Assembly: GCF_004322755.1 (NCBI RefSeq)
Contig: NZ_CP036401.1
Coordinates: forward strand, 5,642,001 to 5,706,000
Length of the DNA: 64,000 nt
Direction: 5' to 3'
Origin: Pseudoduganella albidiflava
GTDB taxonomy: Bacteria > Pseudomonadota > Gammaproteobacteria > Burkholderiales > Burkholderiaceae_D
The position numbers and the translations under genes are program-made. Below the pieces are notes generated by a model. That model saw only the letters and a list, made by a program, of their open reading frames with translations, was not told where the DNA came from and did no database searches. Below, piece by piece: positions 1 through 9,316 of this stretch. Positions within the stretch are counted from its first letter, which is position 1. Every line of letters starts with the position of its first letter.

Positions 1-1
1 T

Positions 2-1255
2 GACCGGCTGGTCAACCTGGGCCTGCTGTCGTCGCGGCGCGGTTCCGGCTATTACGTGGCACGCCACGAGATCGCCTCGCAGCTGCCGCCGGCCATCGTG
101 GCCGGGCCGGCCACGGTCGATGCACTCACTTCCGATCTGTACTCCGGCGTCGCCGATGCGCTGCCCGTGGGCGCCGGCTGGCTGCCGCCCGAGTGGTATG
201 GCGAGGACACCATCCTCGACGCGGTGCGCCACGCCATGCGCATTCCCGCCAACCGCCTGCGCGGCTATGGCCACCCGCTGGGCTTTCCCGCCCTGCGCCA
301 GCACGTGGCGGCCGTGCTGACCGACGAGCTGTTCCCCGCCGAGGCGGACCAGGTGCTGCTGACCCATGGCGCCACCCATGCGTTCGACCTGGTGCTGCGC
401 ACCCTGACGCGGCCCGGCGACACCGTGTTCGTCGAAGACCCCGGCTACAGCAACCTGCTGTCGCTGATCCGCCACCACGGCTGCAACGCGGTCGGCATTC
501 CACGCGGCGAACATGGCCTGGACCTGGAGGCGCTGGCCGCGCGGGCCCGCCAGGCGCAGCCCAAGCTCATGTTCGTCAACACCGTGCTGCAAAACCCGCT
601 GGGCACCTCGCTGTCGCAGGCGCAGGCGCACCGGCTGCTGGCGCTGGCCGAGCAGTTCGATTTCTGGCTGGTGGAAGATGACATCTACCGCGACCTCGCC
701 GGCAGGGGCGAAGCGTCGTTGGCGGCGATGGATGGCTTGCGGCGCGTGATCCGCGTCGGCAGTTTTTCCAAGACGCTGTCGCCGGTGCTGCGGGTGGGGT
801 CGATCTGCGCATCCGGCTCGCTGATGCCGGAGCTGGTGCGGGTGAAGATGCTGACGGGCCTGACGACGTCCGAAGTCAATGAACGGGCGGTGTACCACGC
901 GGTCACCGGCCGCGCCTACCGCAGGATGGTCGACCGGCTGGTGGCCCAGCTCGACGCGGGCCGCGAGCGCACCATCGAGGCGCTGGCCGACGTGGGCATG
1001 GAACCGGTGGCGCGGCCGCGCGGCGGCATGTTCGTCTCGGCCGGCTGGAACGTGCCGCCGGCGCCGGACTGCAACGCCCGCACCATCGCCGATGCCGCGC
1101 TGCGCGCCGGCATCCTGCTGTCGCCGGACGAATTTTTCCTGCTGCGGCCCAGCACCACTATCTGGTTCCGCTTCAACGTGGCGTATGCGCACGACCCCGT
1201 GCTGCGCGCCTTCCTGCAATCGGCATTCGCGCCACTGTCACGGAGACTGTCATGA
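2..1255 (+). CDS. MocR/PdxR-family regulator with aminotransferase fold, 5'-truncated by the window edge
   Basis: Transcription regulator of the GntR/MocR family, with a winged-helix DNA-binding domain fused to a class I/II aminotransferase domain that binds PLP. The open frame runs in from the window edge; its first residues (RLVNLGLLSSRRGSGYYV) match the end of a GntR winged helix, so the start lies outside. The PLP lysine is in SFSKTLSP (codon at 770). Upstream landmarks are QNPLGTSLS and VEDDIYRDL, the usual PLP-contact segments. It overlaps the following TetR gene by 4 nt (ATGA), so the two are translationally coupled. The target is unknown; MocR proteins often control PLP, amino-acid or GABA metabolism, but nothing nearby fixes this. 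Confidence 0.9.
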   Translation, partial: DRLVNLGLLSSRRGSGYYVARHEIASQLPPAIVAGPATVDALTSDLYSGVADALPVGAGWLPPEWYGEDTILDAVRHAMRIPANRLRGYGHPLGFPALRQHVAAVLTDELFPAEADQVLLTHGATHAFDLVLRTLTRPGDTVFVEDPGYSNLLSLIRHHGCNAVGIPRGEHGLDLEALAARARQAQPKLMFVNTVLQNPLGTSLSQAQAHRLLALAEQFDFWLVEDDIYRDLAGRGEASLAAMDGLRRVIRVGSFSKTLSPVLRVGSICASGSLMPELVRVKMLTGLTTSEVNERAVYHAVTGRAYRRMVDRLVAQLDAGRERTIEALADVGMEPVARPRGGMFVSAGWNVPPAPDCNARTIADAALRAGILLSPDEFFLLRPSTTIWFRFNVAYAHDPVLRAFLQSAFAPLSRRLS

Positions 1256-2022
1256 ACGGCAAGAAGGGAGCCCATCACGGAGCCCATAATGAAGTCCGTA
1301 ACGAAGCCCATAGCGAAGCCCGTAACGGAGCCCGTAACGAAGCCCATAGTGAAGCCCGTAACGAAGCTCATAACGAAGCTCCTACTGCCGCCGCGTCGCG
1401 GCGCATGCTGAACCGCGACCGGCTCGAGGCGGATATCGCCGCGGTTGCGGTGCGCGTGTTCGCGGAGTGCGGCTACGAAGGCGCGTCGGTGGCGGCGATC
1501 GCGGAAGGCGCCGGGCTGTCGAAGCAGAACCTGATGTACTACTTCCCCACCAAGCAGGAGCTGTACCGCCGCGTGCTGGACGATGTGCTCGACGACTGGC
1601 TGGAACGCATGTCCAGCCTTGCGCGGGCCGCCGAGGACGATGCGCCGGCCGATGTGCTGCGCGCCTACGTGCAGGCCAAGCTGCGCTTCTCGCAGGAGCA
1701 GCCATACGCATCGCGCGTGTATGCGATGGAAGTGATCGGCGGGGCCAGGTTGTACGGCGGGCAGATCAGGGAACGCGTGGTGCCGGTGCTCAGGCGCGAT
1801 ATCGACGTGTTCGAGCGGTGGATCGCCGCCGGGCGCATCGCGCCCGTGAACGCCACCCACCTGCTGTTCGCGATCTGGGCGATGACGCAGTCCTACGCGG
1901 ACTTCGCCGCGCAGATGGCGCTGGTGCTGGACCGGCGCCAGTTGCTGAAGAAGGATTACCAGGAAGCCGAGGATACCATCGTGGGCCTCGTGCTGGCGCT
2001 GGTCCAGGCGCGCGGCGCCTGA
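1252..2022 (+). CDS. TetR/AcrR-family regulator, RutR-like, with repetitive N-terminus
   Basis: DNA-binding repressor of the TetR family. After a repetitive N-terminus (about residues 6-44) comes a normal TetR helix-turn-helix, with VAAIAEGAGLSKQNLMYYFP as the recognition region (about residues 83-102). The C-terminal part resembles RutR, the regulator of pyrimidine degradation. At 256 aa it is longer than the usual 200-220 aa because of the extension, built from a 4-residue period of E-A-H/R-N/S type. It overlaps the MocR gene by 4 nt. The RutR resemblance would fit the nucleobase theme of the window, but no rut genes are visible, so the ligand is unknown. Confidence 0.85.
   Translation: MNGKKGAHHGAHNEVRNEAHSEARNGARNEAHSEARNEAHNEAPTAAASRRMLNRDRLEADIAAVAVRVFAECGYEGASVAAIAEGAGLSKQNLMYYFPTKQELYRRVLDDVLDDWLERMSSLARAAEDDAPADVLRAYVQAKLRFSQEQPYASRVYAMEVIGGARLYGGQIRERVVPVLRRDIDVFERWIAAGRIAPVNATHLLFAIWAMTQSYADFAAQMALVLDRRQLLKKDYQEAEDTIVGLVLALVQARGA
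1267..1383 (+). repeat. 12-nt tandem repeat inside the tetR gene
   Basis: About nine and a half imperfect copies of a 12-nt unit of the form gAAGCCCRTAACg (units such as AAGCCCGTAACG, AAGCCCATAGCG and GAGCCCATCACG). Being in frame, they encode a hydrophilic tetrapeptide period. Unit variants differ at one to three positions, so the array is not freshly duplicated. No helix-turn-helix residue is affected. Confidence 0.9.
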
Positions 2023-2028
2023 AGCGGG

Positions 2029-2063
2029 CCGCGCCTGAACCGGGCCGCGAATATCAGGCGCGG
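2029..2063. terminator. Possible bidirectional hairpin between convergent genes
   Basis: A perfect 10-bp stem (CCGCGCCTGA with TCAGGCGCGG, 15-nt loop) lies between the tetR stop and the end of the convergent PEP-CTERM gene, reaching into the latter's last codons. No clear T-run follows on either strand, so terminator function is only suggested by position. Confidence 0.35.
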
Positions 2064-3268
2064 AAGCTTTCCTCGCGGCGGCGCAGGCCGCCCACACCCA
2101 GCACGGCCAGGCCCGCCATGACCATGGCGACGGTGCTCGGCTCCGGCACCGGCGACAGCGCATCGACATTGCCGGTGAACGGCTGCACGTGCACCTGCGC
2201 CTGCAGGTCCAGCGCCCTGGCGAACAGGCCGCCTTCGATGTCGCGCGTGTTGGTCACCAGTGCATCGGTGGCCAGCACGGCACCGCCGAACTGGGTGGCG
2301 ATGGTGAGGTTGGTGGCATCGTAGAAATTCCAGATCACCTGGCTGCCGATCCCCTGTGCACTGCCGCCGAGGAAGTTGGCGTGGATCGAAGCGCCGGTGA
2401 TGTCCGTGTTCATGATCACCGTGCTGGCGCCGTTCAGGTTGAACTGGAATTCGTTCAGGGCGAACAGCGTGTCGTCGATGCCCGTCAGGTCGAACACCGC
2501 CACGCCGTTGCCATCCAGCTGCGCGGTGAACGTGGCCTTCGAGCCGCTGATGTCGACGGTGCTGCCGGTCGACTTCAGTTGCGCCAGCGTGTTCGACAGG
2601 CCGCCCAGCACGCCGGCGAAATCGGTCGACGTGGCCGCCGCGCTGGCGGTGGCGAAGTCCGCCGTCAAGCCCTTGAACGCGCCGCCATTGGTGTTCGTGT
2701 TCGCCACCGCGCCGAGCACCGTGGCGCCGCCGTTGATGTTCGAGTTCGATGCGCTGCCGCCCACCCAGGCGCCGCCGTTGACGTTCGAGTTGGCCAGGCT
2801 GCCGCCGATGGTCGCGCCGCCGTTGAAGGTGGAATTCGCTGCGCTGCCGGCCACCTGCGAGGCCCGGTTCAGCGTGGAATTGGCAACATCGCCACCCACC
2901 ACGCTGGTGCCCTCGTTGACGGTCACGCCGTTGAGCGAACCGCTGGTGACCACGCCGCCGCGGTTGACCGTGACCCGGCTGGTGTTGCCCCAGGCATCCG
3001 TGGCGCCCTTCACGCTGGCCGCGGTCAGGCCGGCATAGTCCGATGCCGGCGCCTTGCCGAGCTGGTTGCCGTATTCGCCGCCGGTGACGCTGCCCGCGGC
3101 CCAGGTGCGGCCGTGCACATGGCCGCCCGAGGTGGCCGTGATGGTCGTCAGCGAGACGGCATTCATCTGGTTCAGCACCTGCGTGGCCGTCAGCGGCTCG
3201 GCGGCGGCGGCCACCTGGGTGCCGAACGCTGCGGACAGGATGGCGGCAGTGAGACTGGTGCGTAGCAT
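2054..3268 (-). CDS. PEP-CTERM sorted surface protein with choice-of-anchor-A domain
   Basis: Exported protein expected to be anchored or released through the exosortase system. A signal peptide covers residues 1-22 (cleavage near VAAAAEP). A choice-of-anchor-A-type region follows (LNQMNAVSLTTITATSGGHV onward). Its middle (about residues 95-205) is built of loose 20-residue repeats around NSNVNGGAWVGGSA, typical of a beta-solenoid. The C-terminus has the sorting signal VPEPSTVAMVMAGLAVLG followed by RRREE. No exosortase gene is in the window. Its ligand or matrix role is unknown; such proteins are usually linked to biofilm or exopolysaccharide in this group. Confidence 0.88.
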   Translation of the reverse strand: MLRTSLTAAILSAAFGTQVAAAAEPLTATQVLNQMNAVSLTTITATSGGHVHGRTWAAGSVTGGEYGNQLGKAPASDYAGLTAASVKGATDAWGNTSRVTVNRGGVVTSGSLNGVTVNEGTSVVGGDVANSTLNRASQVAGSAANSTFNGGATIGGSLANSNVNGGAWVGGSASNSNINGGATVLGAVANTNTNGGAFKGLTADFATASAAATSTDFAGVLGGLSNTLAQLKSTGSTVDISGSKATFTAQLDGNGVAVFDLTGIDDTLFALNEFQFNLNGASTVIMNTDITGASIHANFLGGSAQGIGSQVIWNFYDATNLTIATQFGGAVLATDALVTNTRDIEGGLFARALDLQAQVHVQPFTGNVDALSPVPEPSTVAMVMAGLAVLGVGGLRRREESFRA

Positions 3269-3519
3269 GGTTATTCCTTGATGTTCTCTAATTGCAATAT
3301 TTATTACATATAGGATACCACGGACAGGTCCATTTCTTGCGGCCGGTCAAGCGATCGGGTGAGTTTCGGTCGTTTCGTATGAGCATTCGTGTTGCTTTTT
3401 GCGCCCATTCATCGGCCGCTGTCGCAAATCGTCCCGCGAAACCGCCCGTTCGTCGGATCGCCGTTCCACCGCGCAGCCCGCCGCACTACAGTGCAGGCAT
3501 CGATACCTGGAGGCTTGCA

Positions 3520-3795
3520 ATGAAAACCATCAACAAGACTTGTACGGAAACCTTGCGCGAAGCGTATGACGCGACCGTGCGGATCGTGCGGCACGCGATG
3601 CGCCGCCTGGACCGCATGCCTTGGCCGAGCCTGCTGGCGGTGTGCGTGATGCTGGCGCTGCTGATCACCGTGCTGCCGCTGGCGCTGACCCTGTTCGTGC
3701 TGTTCCTGCTCGTCAAGCTGGTGGCGGGCGCACTGGGCGGCAAGCAGCACTACCGGCCGCGCCACCGCGACCCCGCCCACCAGAACGGCCAATGA
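3520..3795 (+). CDS. Small membrane protein preceding a LytS/LytTR pair
   Basis: Unrecognised 91-aa protein. The first 45 residues are basic and amphipathic; one long hydrophobic segment follows (about residues 46-73, SLLAVCVMLALLITVLPLAL and beyond), then a basic tail (KQHYRPRHRD). The ATG at 3520 is chosen over earlier in-frame starts because a GGAGG ribosome site ends 6 nt before it. The histidine kinase gene begins 19 nt downstream, so they look co-transcribed. It could be an accessory membrane subunit of the sensor; this is inference from position only. Confidence 0.7.
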   Translation: MKTINKTCTETLREAYDATVRIVRHAMRRLDRMPWPSLLAVCVMLALLITVLPLALTLFVLFLLVKLVAGALGGKQHYRPRHRDPAHQNGQ

Positions 3796-3814
3796 GCGGA
3801 CAACCAGGCAAGCG

Positions 3815-4726
3815 ATGAAGACAGCGGCAAGCGGCGCCCGCGGCGCCATGGGATTCGTGCGCGAACTGGGCGAAACCGCCAGCTCGCTGTGGTGGCAATT
3901 CTTCGACTGGCTGGCCCAGGTGCCGATGCGCCAGCTCGTGGTGACCTGGGTGCTGGCGACGCTGCTGGCCTGCACGCCGGTGATCCACCCCGAGCAGGTG
4001 GTGGCATTCATCTTCATTTCGCTGGGCCTGAAGGTGCTGGCGGGCGGCAAGCGCAAGGCCGAGATCGAGGCGCGCCGCGCTTCCGAACAGGCCGGCACCG
4101 AAGAACTGGAACGCCGGCTGGTGGAAGCGCGCATGGCCGCGCTGCAGGCCCAGGTGGAACCGCATTTCCTGTTCAACACGCTGGCCCTGATCGGCCAGCT
4201 GATCGAAACCGATCCGCCGCAGGCGGCGCGCATCCACCAGCACCTGATCGACTACCTGCGCTCGACCTTGCCGCAGATGCGCTCGCGCGGCAATGGCACG
4301 CTGGGCCGGCAGATCGCGCTGTCGCGCTCCTACCTGGCGATCATGCAGGCGCGCATGAAGGCGCGGCTGGCCGTGTCGATCGACGTGCCGCCCGAACTGG
4401 AGAGCGCCACGTTTCCGCCGATGATGCTGCAGATCCTCATCGAGAATGCCATCAAGCACGGGCTGGAGCCGAAGATCGAAGGCGGCCGGATCGATATCCG
4501 CGCCGCCGCCACCGGCACCATGCTGCAGGTGGACGTGCAGGATGACGGGGTGGGCTTTTCCTGCTTCGGCGGCGACGGCATCGGCCTGGCCAACGTGCGC
4601 GAGCGCCTGAAGCTGATGTACGGCACGCGCGCCGAACTGCAGATCGAAACCCCGCCCGAGGGCGGATGCCGGGCCGCCATCCGGGTACCGTTCGCGCCGG
4701 ACATCTTCGCGGAAAAATCCCCATGA
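3815..4726 (+). CDS. LytS/YehU-type sensor histidine kinase
   Basis: Membrane sensor kinase of the His_kinase (LytS) family, 303 aa. Two short hydrophobic segments lie at about residues 40-52 and 60-75, followed by a coiled linker (about 80-112). The phospho-acceptor is H117 in VEPHFLFNTLALI, the family signature. The ATP-binding N box is LIENAIKHGLEP (about 210) and the G-box region is DDGVGFSCFGGDGIGLANV. There is no recognisable extracytoplasmic sensing domain, so the signal may be sensed in the membrane or through the small protein encoded upstream. The response regulator gene starts 10 nt after its stop. Confidence 0.93.
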   Translation: MKTAASGARGAMGFVRELGETASSLWWQFFDWLAQVPMRQLVVTWVLATLLACTPVIHPEQVVAFIFISLGLKVLAGGKRKAEIEARRASEQAGTEELERRLVEARMAALQAQVEPHFLFNTLALIGQLIETDPPQAARIHQHLIDYLRSTLPQMRSRGNGTLGRQIALSRSYLAIMQARMKARLAVSIDVPPELESATFPPMMLQILIENAIKHGLEPKIEGGRIDIRAAATGTMLQVDVQDDGVGFSCFGGDGIGLANVRERLKLMYGTRAELQIETPPEGGCRAAIRVPFAPDIFAEKSP

Positions 4727-4736
4727 GAAGGCTGCA

Positions 4737-5510
4737 ATGAAGGCGCCCACCGCCCTGATCGCGGACGATGAAGAACCGATGCGCGACATGCTGCGCACCC
4801 GGCTGCGCGAATGCTGGCCGGAACTGGCCATCACGGCCGAGGCGGCCAATGGCGTGGAAGCGATCGCGCTGGCCGGGCAGCACCAGCCGGACGTGGTATT
4901 CCTCGACATCCGCATGCCCGGGCCGTCCGGCATCGAAGCGGCGCGCATGCTGTTCAACCGGTGCCACATCGTGTTCGTCACCGCCTACGACCAGTATGCG
5001 ATCGAGGCGTTCGAACAGGGCGCGCTGGACTACCTGCTGAAGCCGGTGGGCGGCGAGCGGCTGAAGACCACGTGCGCGCGGCTGAAGGAACGCATCGGGC
5101 AGCGGCCGCACGATATCGCGGCGCAGTTGTCGCGGCTGCTCGACGGGCGCGGCGGCGGCGAGCCCGGCCGCGGCGGCAAGCGCGATTACCTGCACTGGAT
5201 CCAGGCCCAGGTGGGCAGCAGCCTGCGCATGATCAGCACGCGCGAGATCCTGTTCTTCCAGGCCGATGAAAAGTACACCCGGGTGCAGACGGCGCAGGGC
5301 GAAGTCCTGATCCGCAAGACGCTGAAGGAACTGGCGGACGAGCTCGATCCGGATGAATTCTGGCGCATCCACCGCTCCACGCTGGTGCGCGTGGATGCGA
5401 TCGCGGAAGTCACCCGCGACCTGCGCGGGCGGCAGATGGTCCGCGTGAAGAACTGCCCGGAACAGCTCGAAGTCAGTCGCGGCAACACCCATTTATTCCA
5501 GCAAATGTAG
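4737..5510 (+). CDS. LytTR-family response regulator
   Basis: Cytoplasmic response regulator and DNA-binding protein, 257 aa. The receiver domain spans residues 1-120 with the acidic pocket D10/D11, phospho-acceptor D57 (VVFLDIRMPG) and conserved K102 (YLLKPV). A glycine-rich linker (about 137-147) leads to a LytTR domain (about 150-255; EILFFQADEKYTRVQ and FWRIHRSTLVRVDAI). It is the partner of the kinase encoded 10 nt upstream. LytTR regulators of this AlgR/LytR type often control surface or extracellular factors; the targets cannot be read from the sequence. Confidence 0.93.
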   Translation: MKAPTALIADDEEPMRDMLRTRLRECWPELAITAEAANGVEAIALAGQHQPDVVFLDIRMPGPSGIEAARMLFNRCHIVFVTAYDQYAIEAFEQGALDYLLKPVGGERLKTTCARLKERIGQRPHDIAAQLSRLLDGRGGGEPGRGGKRDYLHWIQAQVGSSLRMISTREILFFQADEKYTRVQTAQGEVLIRKTLKELADELDPDEFWRIHRSTLVRVDAIAEVTRDLRGRQMVRVKNCPEQLEVSRGNTHLFQQM

Positions 5511-5644
5511 GCGGTCGTGCGGCGGCTCATGCGTCGCACGCGGGGCCCGCCGGTCGTACCTGACTTTGCTTGCCGTGCCTTGTGCGCTGGTCTATATTGG
5601 GGTTTCGCCAACCAGGAACCCGCAACAGAACAGGGAGAAGCGCA

Positions 5645-6103
5645 ATGACGACGAACCGGGATACCACGATACCCAAGCACACGCGCGCCACCATCATGCC
5701 TTGCCTGCGTTACCGCGATGCCCCCGCCGCCATCGAATGGCTGTGCAGCACACTGGGATTCGAAGCCACCCTCGTGGTGCGCAATGAAGACGGCACCGTT
5801 GCCCATGCCCAGCTTTCCTATGGCAACGGCATGATCATGCTGGGATCGGTATTCGATACCGACTATGGCCGCCTGCTGAAGCAGCCGTCGGAAACCGGCC
5901 GGTTCGTCACCCAGAGCGCCTACCTCACCGTCAACGATGCGGACCGGGTACACGAGCGCGTGATGGATGCCGGCGGCGAAGTCGTGCTGCCGCTGCAGGA
6001 CGAAGACTATGGCGGCCGCGGCTTTACCTGCCGCGACCCCGAAGGCCACGTGTGGAGCATCGGCACCTACGATCCGTGGGCCGAGGCCGAACGGCCGCGC
6101 TGA
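5645..6103 (+). CDS. VOC-superfamily (glyoxalase/bleomycin-resistance fold) protein
   Basis: Small cytoplasmic protein of 152 aa with one VOC-fold pair: MPCLRYRDAPAAIEWL opens the first module and FTCRDPEGHVWSIGTYDPW closes the second. It resembles PhnB/YdeN-like members, in which metal binding and catalysis vary. The ATG at 5645 is chosen because GGGAGAAG stands just before it; an upstream in-frame start would add unrelated residues. It converges with the deaminase gene (6-nt gap). No specific substrate can be assigned. Confidence 0.8.
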   Translation: MTTNRDTTIPKHTRATIMPCLRYRDAPAAIEWLCSTLGFEATLVVRNEDGTVAHAQLSYGNGMIMLGSVFDTDYGRLLKQPSETGRFVTQSAYLTVNDADRVHERVMDAGGEVVLPLQDEDYGGRGFTCRDPEGHVWSIGTYDPWAEAERPR

Positions 6104-6109
6104 ACCCCG

Positions 6110-7736
<1,627 letters not shown>

Positions 7737-7740
7737 CAGC

Positions 7741-7858
7741 AATGTTTCCTAAAATCGGGGTCTGACCCCGTTTTCGAGCAATATTTCCTAAAACCGGGGT
7801 CTGACCCCGGTTATGAGAAATGTTTCCTGAAAAATGGGGTACGTCCCCATTTTCCTGG
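7741..7858. repeat. Three tandem palindromic units between deoA and cdd
   Basis: Three copies of an approximately 39-nt unit, each holding ATNTTTCCT, then a GGGGTCTGACCCC-type hairpin core (7757-7769 and 7796-7808), the third with a diverged core GGGGTACGTCCCC. They fill the whole gap between deoA and cdd inside the operon. Likely role: intercistronic mRNA hairpins (stability or partial termination). The last T-rich flank also supplies the cdd ribosome site. Confidence 0.85.
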
Positions 7859-7864
7859 CAACTT

Positions 7865-9229
7865 TTATGGGCGGATGGTGCGGTAGACGATCGGGTTGGC
7901 GGCGGGGGCCGTGCCGGCGATCGTGTAGGCGGCTTGCACGTCGGCGATGGCGCGCTGGGCGGCCGCTTCGGTGCGGGCGTGAACGTAGGCCAGCGGCTGG
8001 CCGGCTTCGATGCGCTGGCCCAGTTCGGCCAGTTCGGTCAGGCCGACGGCGAAGTCGATCGTGTCCTGCGGCCGGGTGCGGCCACCGCCCAGCGCGACGA
8101 CGGCCAGGCCGATGGCGCGGCAGTTCGTGGCGGCGGCATAGCCCGATTGCAGCGCCGGGACCGGCACGATGATGGGCGCCTTGTCCAGGTACTTGTCCGG
8201 GTTTTGCATCAGGTCGGCCGGACCGCCCAGCGCGGCGACCATGCGGGCAAAGCGGTCGGCGGCTTCGCCGGAGTCGAGCGATGCCTGCAGTTTCGCGCGC
8301 GCTTCGGTTTCATCGGCGGCCAGCTTGCCCAGCACCAGCATCTCGGCGCACAGCGCCAGCGTGACTTCGTGCAGGCGCGCCGGGCGCGACTTGCCGGTCA
8401 GGTAGTCGATCGCGCAGCGTACTTCGACGGCGTTGCCCGCGGCAGGCGCCAGCGATTCGTTCATGTCCGTGAGCAGTGCGGAAGTCAGCGTGCCGGCGCC
8501 GTTGCCGACACTGACGATCGACTCGGCCAGCTCCACCGATTTTTCGTAGGTGGGCATGAACGCGCCGCTGCCGGCCTTCACGTCCATCGCCAGCACGTCC
8601 AGCCCGGCCGCCAGCTTCTTCGACAGGATCGAGCCGGTGATCATCGCCACCGATTCCACCGTGCCGGTCACGTCGCGGATGCCGTAGAAGCGCTTGTCGG
8701 CCGGTGCCAGCGAAGCCGTCTGGCCGATGATGGCCACGCCGACTTCCTTCACCACCTTGCGGAACAGCGCATTGTCCGGCACCGTCGTGTAGCCGGGGAT
8801 CGAATCGAACTTGTCCAGCGTGCCGCCGGTGTGGCCCAGGCCGCGGCCCGAGATCATCGGCACGAAGCCGCCGCACGCCGCGATCATGGGGCCCAGCAGC
8901 AGCGACACCAGGTCGCCCACGCCGCCGGTCGAATGCTTGTCCATCACCGGGCCGGGCAGGTCCAGGGACTTCCATTCCAGCACATCGCCGGAATCGCGCA
9001 TGGCCAGCGTGAAGGCCACGCGTTCGTCCATCGTCATGTCGTTGAAGTAGACCGCCATCGCCAGCGCGGCGATCTGGCCTTCGGTGGTTTCACCGGTGGT
9101 GATGCCCTTGACGAAGAAGTTGATCTCGTCGGCGGTGAGGGTGCCCTTGTCGCGCTTCTTGCGGATGATTTCCTGGGGAGGTACATGGTGTTTTCTTTCT
9201 TTGAAGTCTGCGTGTCGCAGGCTTTGCAT
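7865..9229 (-). CDS. deoA: Thymidine phosphorylase (start region possibly frameshifted)
   Basis: Phosphorolyses thymidine and deoxyuridine to base plus deoxyribose-1-phosphate. The protein follows Escherichia coli DeoA closely: KHSTGGVGD (phosphate loop), [24 protein letters not shown]. The intact frame starts at ATG 9229 and gives 454 aa, with 18 unusual residues before [10 protein letters not shown] better-placed ATG at 9186 reads MYLP in another frame; one extra C in the CCCC tract at 9174-9177 would give [13 protein letters not shown] and exactly 440 aa, the E. coli length. So a 1-nt deletion (real or sequencing) is likely just after the native start. Confidence 0.9.
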   Translation of the reverse strand: MQSLRHADFKERKHHVPPQEIIRKKRDKGTLTADEINFFVKGITTGETTEGQIAALAMAVYFNDMTMDERVAFTLAMRDSGDVLEWKSLDLPGPVMDKHSTGGVGDLVSLLLGPMIAACGGFVPMISGRGLGHTGGTLDKFDSIPGYTTVPDNALFRKVVKEVGVAIIGQTASLAPADKRFYGIRDVTGTVESVAMITGSILSKKLAAGLDVLAMDVKAGSGAFMPTYEKSVELAESIVSVGNGAGTLTSALLTDMNESLAPAAGNAVEVRCAIDYLTGKSRPARLHEVTLALCAEMLVLGKLAADETEARAKLQASLDSGEAADRFARMVAALGGPADLMQNPDKYLDKAPIIVPVPALQSGYAAATNCRAIGLAVVALGGGRTRPQDTIDFAVGLTELAELGQRIEAGQPLAYVHARTEAAAQRAIADVQAAYTIAGTAPAANPIVYRTIRP

Positions 9230-9232
9230 ACC

Positions 9233-9316
9233 CCAGAGGCAGAGGCCGGGGTCAGACCCGGCGGGTCTGACCCCAGATTCACGCCCTTGGGGTAAGCGTA
9301 CGAATCTGGGACGCTA
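9233..9316. repeat. Palindromic repeat (family B) between ALDH and deoA
   Basis: The core is GGGGTCAGACCC, 3-nt loop, GGGTCTGACCCC (9248-9274), flanked by CCCCAGA/CTTGGGGT arms. It directly follows the ALDH stop codon, whose own end reads GGGGTCTGA on the minus strand, and reaches the deoA upstream ATG. It is the second hairpin element inside this operon. Confidence 0.85.

Noticed and set aside
2189..3265. Long frame opposite the PEP-CTERM gene
   Set aside because: The minus-strand frame has a signal peptide, repeats and a PEP-CTERM sorting tail; the opposite frame has none of these.
7741..7858. Short regularly spaced repeats considered as a CRISPR array
   Set aside because: Units are contiguous palindromes without unique spacers and no cas gene is near.
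9034..9186. Separate gene from ATG 9186 (MYLPRKSS...)
   Set aside because: The frame is the out-of-frame shadow of deoA after the C tract; it is better explained as the displaced native start of deoA.
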